Shown: positions 57,879 through 64,000 of the stretch, in pieces
How positions within the stretch are numbered: position 1 is the stretch's first letter
Layout of the letters: every line of letters starts with the position of its first letter
Source: Chloroflexota bacterium
GTDB lineage: Bacteria; Chloroflexota; Anaerolineae; Promineifilales; Promineifilaceae
DNA length: 64,000 nucleotides
Assembly: GCA_014584575.1 (NCBI GenBank)
Contig: JACTMP010000063.1
Span: forward strand, 126,001-190,000
Reading direction: 5' to 3'
Notes under the pieces: generated by a model
Database searches by the model: none
What the model was told of the DNA's origin: nothing
What the model saw: the letters and a program-made list of their open reading frames with translations, nothing else
Made by a program: the position numbers and the translations under genes

Positions 57879-59084
57879 ATGACCTTCGACCTCTTTAGCC
57901 CAGCTTTCAAACGTGACCCCTTCGCCGCCTTTGCCCGGATGCGGCAGGAAGCGCCCATTTACGCGCACGTTTCGCCCGGCGGCGCCACCACCTGGTACAT
58001 CACCCGTTATGAGGATGTGCTGGCGGTACTCAAGGATAATGACCATTTTGTGAAGGATGTGCGGAACACAAAGGAAAATAAACCGGCTGCACCTGCTCGC
58101 CCTACGCTCCATCAACTGATTAACCAGAATATGCTCTTTGCCGATCCGCCCGACCATACCCGGCTGCGGGCGCTGGTGAGCCAGGCTTTTACGCCGCGCC
58201 GCGTGGAGCAAACCGCGCCGCGCATCCAGGCCACCGCAGACGAATTGCTCGACCGGGTAGCCGCCAGGGGGCAAATGGAGTTGATCGCCGATTATGCCCT
58301 GCCATTGCCTCTGGTAGTTATCTGCGAAATGCTGGGTATAGCGGCGGCGGATCAGGCAGATGTGGCCGACTGGTCGCAGGCGATCATCTCGCCGGGTGGG
58401 CGCGGGTTGGGGCGGCGGGCGCGTAACCAGAAGATGCGGGCGCTGGTGGCTTATTTTGAACGGATGTTTGCCGAACGCCGCCGTTGGCCGCAGGATGATC
58501 TGGTGACGGCGCTGGTGCAAGCCAGAATGGAAGCGGGCGACCGGTTGAGTGAAGCGGAGCTTTCCAGCATGGTGGCGCTGCTGTTGGTGACGGGGTTTGA
58601 GACGACGGTGAACCTGATCGGCAATGGGGTGCTGGCGCTGCTGCTACACCCGGCGCAGTTGACCAGGCTGCGGGCGAATGAAGGGGGGTGGGATACGGCC
58701 GTTGAAGAACTCCTGCGTTACGACGGCCCCGTGGAAACCTCCACCACCCGTTGGGTGCGGGCCGATTTCACCTTCAAAGGGCACCGGATGCGGCGCGGTG
58801 ACGTGGTGCGCGTTTCTCTGGCTTCGGCCAACCGGGACCCCGCCCAATTCACCGATCCCGATGAACTAGACCTGGCCCGCGCCGATAACAAACATCTGGC
58901 CTTCGGGCATGGCATCCATTACTGCCTGGGTGCGCCGTTGGCCCGCCTGGAAGGGCAGATTGGATTGCAAACACTGTTTGGTCGTTTTCCCACGCTACGG
59001 CTGGCAGTACCGCCGGAAGAACTGGTTTGGCGACCGGGCGTCTTGTTTCGTGGCTTGACAAAATTGCCACTACAGTTTGATTGA
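57879..59084 (+). CDS. Cytochrome P450 (soluble bacterial type)
   Basis: 401 residues from ATG 57879 (MTFDLFSPAFKRDPFAAFAR); the ORF is open upstream but that part has no P450 pattern. The I-helix is LLLVTGFETTVNLIGN with the acid-alcohol pair, the K-helix is EELLR (ExxR), and the heme loop is FGHGIHYCLGAPLAR with the axial Cys. These are all standard. Bacterial soluble P450s use ferredoxin and reductase, which are not encoded nearby. Substrate unknown. Same strand as the Uma2 nuclease that follows. Confidence 0.95.
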   Translation: MTFDLFSPAFKRDPFAAFARMRQEAPIYAHVSPGGATTWYITRYEDVLAVLKDNDHFVKDVRNTKENKPAAPARPTLHQLINQNMLFADPPDHTRLRALVSQAFTPRRVEQTAPRIQATADELLDRVAARGQMELIADYALPLPLVVICEMLGIAAADQADVADWSQAIISPGGRGLGRRARNQKMRALVAYFERMFAERRRWPQDDLVTALVQARMEAGDRLSEAELSSMVALLLVTGFETTVNLIGNGVLALLLHPAQLTRLRANEGGWDTAVEELLRYDGPVETSTTRWVRADFTFKGHRMRRGDVVRVSLASANRDPAQFTDPDELDLARADNKHLAFGHGIHYCLGAPLARLEGQIGLQTLFGRFPTLRLAVPPEELVWRPGVLFRGLTKLPLQFD

Positions 59085-59141
59085 GTGGATGACCCACTCT
59101 CTAATCTCGAATATGCTATACTTTCACCAGGAGAAATACCT

Positions 59142-59711
59142 ATGGCAACGATGACAAAATCACCGGCGAAGACATTGTTATCGGCCGCGGATCTATATGA
59201 ACTGCCTGATCATGGCGGCCGGATAGAATTGGTCAAAGGAGAACTCACGCCCATGTCCCCGGCAAGCACACAACATGGAAAAATCGCCTTGAGATTAGGC
59301 GCAATTATCTGGAATTATGTGGAGGCGCATAATCTGGGAGAGGTGTACGCTGCGGAAACGGGCTTCACAATTACAGAAGATCCGGACACGGTACGTGCGC
59401 CGGATGTTTCTTTTGTGGCCCGCAGCCGCATTCCGCCAGAGGGTGAACCACCGGGTTTTTGGGCCATTGCGCCTGATTTAGTGGTTGAGGTGTTGTCGCC
59501 CTTTGATGTGGCCAGCAAGGTGCAGCAGAAGATTACCGAATATTTGCAGGCTGGCGTCCGCCTGGTGTGGCTTGTTGACCCAGAGACGCAAACGGTCACG
59601 GTATATAAATCATTGGCCGAAGCTCACATTTTGCTGCGCCAGGATGTATTGATGGGGGATGAGGTCTTGCCGGGGTTTTCGCTGCCTCTGGCTAAGTTGT
59701 TCCGCCAGTAA
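59142..59711 (+). CDS. Uma2-family (DUF820) endonuclease-like protein
   Basis: 189 residues from ATG 59142 (AGGAG upstream). ELVKGELTPMSPASTQHG is the family N-terminus; the PD-(D/E)XK active site is in VRAPDVSFVARSR and PDLVVEVLSPFD, then the helix KVQQKITEYLQAGVRLVWLVDP. Uma2 proteins are very numerous in Cyanobacteria and Chloroflexi and of unknown role. Its end overlaps the last 20 bases of the convergent kinase gene. No ACGGCCGT copy occurs in it, so it may be a newer arrival. Confidence 0.88.
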   Translation: MATMTKSPAKTLLSAADLYELPDHGGRIELVKGELTPMSPASTQHGKIALRLGAIIWNYVEAHNLGEVYAAETGFTITEDPDTVRAPDVSFVARSRIPPEGEPPGFWAIAPDLVVEVLSPFDVASKVQQKITEYLQAGVRLVWLVDPETQTVTVYKSLAEAHILLRQDVLMGDEVLPGFSLPLAKLFRQ

Positions 59712-60705
59712 ATGTCTGATTGGCGATATCAATCGTGCTGCCGGGCAGGAAGTTGGATTTCAGGTAGGTGAGGGATTGTGCCCGGTCTGCGCCGCCTTCG
59801 TTGGTGCGTAAAAGTTGTTGGCAGTAAACGGCAATGTCTTCGATGATGCGTTCGCTGCGATAGTAGGCCAGGGCGGTAAAGCTGACTTCTGTGGGGCCGT
59901 AGCCCTGATAAAATAGCGTTTCTTCGTCGGCCGGGGCACGGCCGTTGCCAAACAACCCTGCCCCGGCAAACATCAAATCCCGCTCTTTGGGCGCAAACAG
60001 CAGCGTGTCCCAGTCCACCACGTAAAACGCCTGGTCGTTAATCAGTACGTTCCCGGCGTGCATGTCGGCATGGCACAGCGTAAAAGCGGGCATCTCTGCC
60101 GGCAACGCCTGGGCTAACTGATCGGTTCGTGTAACCAATTTGGTAATTTGTGACCGTTTGCTTTGCAAAAAGGCGGCGCAATCACGGGCGACGGGGTCAG
60201 CATACACGGCCGTCACCCACTCCGCCAACGCCTGCCGCACCACATGTCGCCATTGGGGTGAAAAGGTTTCACGCCGGATGTGGTTGGTGAGGGTGGGGGG
60301 TAAGGCGACGGACTGAATGTGCCGCACGGCCGTGCCCAATTCGCGCCAGTGGTCGTCTGTTAACGGCCGTTCATACCCGTTCTGCCCATCCACAAATGGA
60401 TAGAGAATAGTCCGGAACTGTTCCAGATTGGCCCAAAGCTGACCTGTTTTGGTGGCTAACGGCGGGATGATGTGCCTGAGACCATTGCTGTGCAGAAAGT
60501 GCGGCAGCAAGACCGACGTTTCATCAAAGACACCAGAGCGGAGTTTGAAGAAATAGGGCGTGTTGCCGGGGGTGGTCAGGCGGTAGACGGCCGTGTTTTC
60601 ATCCGCCCCCAACGGCAAAAAAACAATCTCCACGGCCGTCAGACCATAAGCCTCTTGCACACAGGCCACAATTTTATCATCGGGGAGGTTGGGTTTTTCG
60701 AGCAT
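59692..60705 (-). CDS. Aminoglycoside-phosphotransferase family kinase
   Basis: 337 residues from ATG 60705. APH/spectinomycin-kinase fold: N-lobe VFLPLGADENTAVYRLTT, catalytic loop LCHADMHAGNVLIND (HxDxxxxN), then FYVVDWDTLLFAPKERDL with the metal-binding Asp. Members phosphorylate aminoglycosides, homoserine, thiamine precursors or other hydroxyls; substrate is not known. Six ACGGCCGT copies lie in it, one of the densest genes here. Its 3' end overlaps the Uma2 gene's 3' end by 20 bases. Confidence 0.85.
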   Translation of the reverse strand: MLEKPNLPDDKIVACVQEAYGLTAVEIVFLPLGADENTAVYRLTTPGNTPYFFKLRSGVFDETSVLLPHFLHSNGLRHIIPPLATKTGQLWANLEQFRTILYPFVDGQNGYERPLTDDHWRELGTAVRHIQSVALPPTLTNHIRRETFSPQWRHVVRQALAEWVTAVYADPVARDCAAFLQSKRSQITKLVTRTDQLAQALPAEMPAFTLCHADMHAGNVLINDQAFYVVDWDTLLFAPKERDLMFAGAGLFGNGRAPADEETLFYQGYGPTEVSFTALAYYRSERIIEDIAVYCQQLLRTNEGGADRAQSLTYLKSNFLPGSTIDIANQTFTGGTT

Positions 60706-60715
60706 GGGGGATGTG

Positions 60716-60782
60716 AGGAGATCAAGAGACTGAGAGATTGGGAGATTGTTTCGTCTCCTAACCTCTCAATCCCTCAATCTCC
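60716..60782. repeat. Word-repeat hairpin (GAGACTGAGAGATTGGGAGATT type)
   Basis: Left arm GAGACTGAGAGATTGGGAGATT, right arm AACCTCTCAATCCCTCAATCTC. The right end overlaps the stop of the ABC exporter gene. Confidence 0.65.
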
Positions 60783-62609
60783 ACTCTTCTTCACCGTCGC
60801 CCGCCACTGGCCCAAACTGTGCAGGTACTCGGTGGATTGATGGCGAAAGTAGGTGTCGTACAGTTCGGCATAATGGCCGCCTTGAGCCATCAACCCTTCG
60901 TGGCTGCCCTGCTCGATAATGCGTCCCTTTTGCAGCACCACAATCCGGTCGGCGGCGCGCACGGTGGAGAGCCGGTGAGCGATGATGATGGAGGTGCGCC
61001 GGCCCATGATCAGGTTGAGCGCCTGCTGGATTTGCGATTCGGTGAAGGGGTCTACGCTGGCGGTGGCCTCGTCCAGGATGAAGATGCGCGGGTCTTGCAC
61101 CAGGACACGAGTGAGCGCCACCAACTGCCGCTGCCCCAACGAGAGGCGGCTGCCCCGTTCGCCCACGTCACTGAGCAGCCCTTCCGGTAACGTTTCCAGC
61201 CATTCGCCGCCGCCAATTTGCCCGGCCATGGCTTCAATCTCGGCGTCAGTGGCCTCAGGACGGCCGTAGCGGATATTCTCCGCCACTGTCCCGGCAAACA
61301 AAAACGGCACCTGGGACACAATCCCCAACTGGCGGCGGTATTCATGCAGGTTCAACGAGCGGATGTCACGGCCGTCAATGCAAATCTGCCCGCTCTGAAA
61401 CTCATAAAAGCGGGCGGTCAGTTTGATAATGCTGGACTTGCCCGCGCCGGTATGCCCTACCAGGGCCACGCTCTCGCCGGGAGCAATGGTCAGCGAAAAA
61501 TCGTCCAACACCTGCTCCTGCGCCGAGTAGCGGAAGGAGACGTTTTGAAAGGTGATCTCGCCGCGCAAAGGGGGGACGGGCTGCTTATCGGTTTGGGTCA
61601 CGGCCGTTTCCACATCCATCAGCGCAAACACCCGTTCCATGGCCGACAGCCCGGCCTGGAACTGGCTCCAAAAAGCGGACAGATTGGTCACGGGGAACCA
61701 GAAGCGGTCTACGGTGCTAATGAACAAGTACCAGGCGGCGGCGCTGATCGCCCCGGCGACGGCTGCCAGACCACCAAAATAGATGATCACGGCCGTGCCC
61801 ACCCCCGCCAGGGCATTCAACACCGGGAAAATGTTCGCCAGCACAAAACCGCGCCGCACGTTAATGTCATACGCCTGCTGGTTGATGACGCCAAACTCCT
61901 CATAAATCGCCTGCTCCTGGCGGAAATTTTTGGCGACGCGAATGCCCGTCACCGCTTCTTGAATGGATTTATTAACCTCGCCCATGGCCCGTGTGCCCTG
62001 CCGCGTGGTACGCCGCGCCAGCCCGCGAAAGCCCAACGCCACCAGGGTGACAAACGGGGCCATAATCAACACCGCCAGCGTCAGCTTCCATTCGATGGTA
62101 AACAAAATGGCGATCAGGATGATGGCGACTGCCAGTTGATTGAGTACGTCGGCGCTGAGCAGCAGCACTTCACCAAACTCTTGTGTATCGCTGGTGATGC
62201 GGCTGACCACCCGCCCCGAACTGAATTCGTCGTAAAACGACATGTCCTGCCGGGCGGCGGCGGCAAAGGCATCCTGGCGCATAGCCAGCACCACATCTTG
62301 CACCACTTCCACCATTAGTAGACGACGTACCCAGTTAAAAGCCCAGATGGCAATACCCAGCACAAACACCGCCCCCACCAGCAGCGGCCCCCAGGGGCTG
62401 TTCGTGGTGGTGGTCATCAGGTCAACGGCCCAGGCCACCAGAATGGGCACGGCCGCATTCGCCGCCGCAATCAGCGTCAGCGCGATGACGATGATGATGA
62501 TTTTGCGCCGGTAGGGCCGGAAATAAGACCCCATCCGCCGCACCAACTCCCGGTCACTATACTGGCGGTCATACGCCTCCGCCTCAAGCCCGCGGGTGAT
62601 TGCTGCCAT
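60774..62609 (-). CDS. ABC exporter, fused transmembrane and ATPase domains
   Basis: 611 residues. Residues 1-340 carry six helices (ALTLIAAANAAVPILVAWAV, VGTAVIIYFGGLAAVAGAIS). The ATPase half has Walker A LVGHTGAGKSSIIKL (about 395), signature RLSLGQRQLVALTRVL, Walker B IFILDEATASVD and switch His in IAHRLST. It is a half-transporter of the MsbA/LmrA type and should act as a homodimer exporting lipid or drug. No partner subunit nearby. The N-terminus starts AITRGLEAEAYDRQYSD, unremarkable. Four ACGGCCGT copies. Confidence 0.95.
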   Translation of the reverse strand: MAAITRGLEAEAYDRQYSDRELVRRMGSYFRPYRRKIIIIVIALTLIAAANAAVPILVAWAVDLMTTTTNSPWGPLLVGAVFVLGIAIWAFNWVRRLLMVEVVQDVVLAMRQDAFAAAARQDMSFYDEFSSGRVVSRITSDTQEFGEVLLLSADVLNQLAVAIILIAILFTIEWKLTLAVLIMAPFVTLVALGFRGLARRTTRQGTRAMGEVNKSIQEAVTGIRVAKNFRQEQAIYEEFGVINQQAYDINVRRGFVLANIFPVLNALAGVGTAVIIYFGGLAAVAGAISAAAWYLFISTVDRFWFPVTNLSAFWSQFQAGLSAMERVFALMDVETAVTQTDKQPVPPLRGEITFQNVSFRYSAQEQVLDDFSLTIAPGESVALVGHTGAGKSSIIKLTARFYEFQSGQICIDGRDIRSLNLHEYRRQLGIVSQVPFLFAGTVAENIRYGRPEATDAEIEAMAGQIGGGEWLETLPEGLLSDVGERGSRLSLGQRQLVALTRVLVQDPRIFILDEATASVDPFTESQIQQALNLIMGRRTSIIIAHRLSTVRAADRIVVLQKGRIIEQGSHEGLMAQGGHYAELYDTYFRHQSTEYLHSLGQWRATVKKSGD

Positions 62610-62666
62610 TCTTTACTCCGTAATCGGTAACTGGGTAATTGGGTAATTGTTCACCCCTTCACCCTT

Positions 62667-64000
62667 TCACCTGCTCACCCTCACTCTATAAACGGCCAGC
62701 CCGGCCAGCCCCCCCAACAGGGTGGAGGCCAGGCCGGCCCAGGCGCCGAGGGTAACAAACACGGCCGTGCCCGGCAAACCCAACAGCACATACACGTAAA
62801 ATAGCAGGCCACCCACCATGCCCCACAGCGGCCAACCAATTTGCTGCGCCGGTTCCATGTGCAAACGACGACTGCCGACAACGGCCATGACCGCCACACA
62901 CATCAGCCCCACCGACATCGCCGCCAGCGTCAACAGTTCCGATAGCTCAATCTGAATGACCGGCTCGACGGTGTTGGGTGGCTGCGGTGTCAGCGTGGGC
63001 GCCAGGGTCAATGTGGGTGAGGGTGTGAGGGTGCTGGTGGGCGAGGGCGTCGCCGTGGGTGAGGGTGTGTTGGTCGGCGCAGGTGTGGGGTCAATGATGC
63101 GCACCTGCGCTTCTCCCTGGGCACTGTTGCTCACCGTAATGTCCAATTCCTGCGAAATCAGGGCGTTACCGGCGGTGACGCCAATGCGAAATTTACCCCC
63201 CTCCGTGCGCGTTTCCAGCACATAATCCCACTGCGCCAGCCCATTGCGCGTGGGCGCCTCCGCCAGAATGCTGCGCCCGCCGCCGACGCGATCCCACTCA
63301 ATAAAACGGACAATGGTGTTGTCCGGCACCGGGTTGCCATTGCTGTCCACAATCACCCCGGCTTGCAGCCGCAGCGAGTCGCCCACTGAAACGGGCAACG
63401 GGTCGGCTTCGGCCGTAGATTCAATCACCTGGTCGCCGGCAATGTAGCGCAGCGGAATGATCTGGTTGGGATCTGGCTGGGTACGTGTGGTCACATTGAA
63501 ACCCACCGCATCTATGCTCACCGGCGGCACCCCCCGTGGCGATAACTCCTGATAAAGGGCGCGCACCGAAGCGTCAATGGCTGCGGCTGTTTTGCTGTAC
63601 AGCCCATAATAGGCGCTTAACTGGCTGATTTCTGTAGTGTCCAGAAAATGGGGGGTGTTGTAGGCAAAGACGATGATGTTTTGGCTGCGCGTCAGGTCTG
63701 GCCGCTGCGCCAGATAGAGGCGCAATGCCTGGGATTGGGCGTCATCGGCCAACAGGGCAAAGATGACCCATTCAGCGGCGCGGAGCGATTCCTGAACCTG
63801 ATAACCGGGGGGCGGCGTGGCGGTGGGAAAGGGTACGGCCGTACCCGCTTCCGGCGTTAATTCTTCTTCGGGCAGGCTGGGGGGCAGGGTCGGCGTAATG
63901 GGCACGGTATTATAGATAATCGGCCCCGGCCCGGCTGCCAGGAAAGTGGACAGATCGGCAAAGGAGTAACTGGTAATCTGTTCGGGGCGCGCCTGCCCGC
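62667..64000 (-). CDS. Glycoside hydrolase family 3-like enzyme, C-terminal part (5' truncated by window)
   Basis: The frame is open to base 64000, so only the C-terminal ~445 residues are here. The N-terminal part seen (EQITSYSFADLSTFLAAGPG, then NIIVFAYNTPHFLDTTEIS and YYGLYSKTAAAIDASVRALY) matches the C-terminal alpha/beta domain of GH3 N-acetylhexosaminidases from Chloroflexi. A strand-rich domain (about residues 200-290 of this part) follows, then a Pro/Thr-rich linker (TPAPTNTPSPTATPSP...) and two to three transmembrane helices (LTLAAMSVGLMCVAVMAVVG and following) at the end. It would be held at the membrane and cut N-acetylglucosamine links in peptidoglycan or chitin-like sugar. The catalytic Asp lies outside the window. 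Confidence 0.75.
   Translation of the reverse strand, partial: GQARPEQITSYSFADLSTFLAAGPGPIIYNTVPITPTLPPSLPEEELTPEAGTAVPFPTATPPPGYQVQESLRAAEWVIFALLADDAQSQALRLYLAQRPDLTRSQNIIVFAYNTPHFLDTTEISQLSAYYGLYSKTAAAIDASVRALYQELSPRGVPPVSIDAVGFNVTTRTQPDPNQIIPLRYIAGDQVIESTAEADPLPVSVGDSLRLQAGVIVDSNGNPVPDNTIVRFIEWDRVGGGRSILAEAPTRNGLAQWDYVLETRTEGGKFRIGVTAGNALISQELDITVSNSAQGEAQVRIIDPTPAPTNTPSPTATPSPTSTLTPSPTLTLAPTLTPQPPNTVEPVIQIELSELLTLAAMSVGLMCVAVMAVVGSRRLHMEPAQQIGWPLWGMVGGLLFYVYVLLGLPGTAVFVTLGAWAGLASTLLGGLAGLAVYRVRVSR

Overview
The window looks like chromosomal DNA from a GC-rich Chloroflexota bacterium, probably an Anaerolineae/Ardenticatenia-type lineage. This is inference from gene style: cyclase-AAA-TPR giants, a GH3 enzyme with a Pro/Thr-rich linker and membrane tail, a GlpABC/Dha cluster, and a low-density mix of stand-alone enzymes and toxin-antitoxin pairs. 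No rRNA or other taxonomic marker is present. Two genome-wide habits stand out. The octamer palindrome ACGGCCGT occurs about 130 times by hand count, where a couple are expected. Many intergenic gaps hold long hairpins built from short degenerate words repeated in both arms.

Layout. 1-10,100: a run of drug- or metabolite-modifying genes (aminoglycoside adenylyltransferase tail, four GNAT acetyltransferases of which one is frameshifted, a hydrolase-kinase fusion, a methyltransferase, a beta-lactamase-fold hydrolase), plus a MazF/RHH pair and rsgA. 10,190-12,400: an antitoxin/PIN pair, gene remnants, an orphan T2SSF-domain/RHH pair and a SnoaL-like protein. 12,473-17,975: leuS, an AT-rich OLD-family nuclease that looks acquired, and a membrane protein with an effector-associated (death-like) domain. 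18,060-19,400: two tRNA-Ala genes, one followed directly by a T-box-like antiterminator/terminator, then a SelW-like protein whose redox motif is CxxU with an in-frame UGA. 19,440-24,880: two 3-hydroxyacyl-CoA dehydrogenases, a PaaG-like hydratase, a phosphatase-fold/propeller membrane protein and a DinB-like protein.

25,518-38,764 is a complete glycerol/dihydroxyacetone system on one strand: glpF, dhaK, dhaL, glpK, a DhaR-type activator, glpA, glpB, glpC and a DhaM-HPr-Enzyme I fusion. Glycerol enters through GlpF, is phosphorylated by GlpK and oxidised by GlpABC. Dihydroxyacetone is phosphorylated by DhaKL using phosphate relayed from PEP through the fused PTS protein.

39,665-46,822: two tandem cyclase-AAA-TPR proteins. 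47,057-50,067: a tyrosine recombinase, a CarH-like B12 photoreceptor regulator and mscL. 50,102-53,063: an EF-G paralogue and a decayed PEP-synthase-family gene. 53,151-57,283: a Mn/Zn-type ABC importer operon. 57,378-64,000: sufE, a cytochrome P450, a Uma2 nuclease, an APH-family kinase, an ABC exporter and the 3' part of a GH3 enzyme.

The most notable observations are the probable selenoprotein, the tRNA/T-box arrangement, the ACGGCCGT palindrome and a frame-sensitive heptamer repeat inside the DhaM-HPr-EI fusion. All calls come from reading the sequence; no database search was run.
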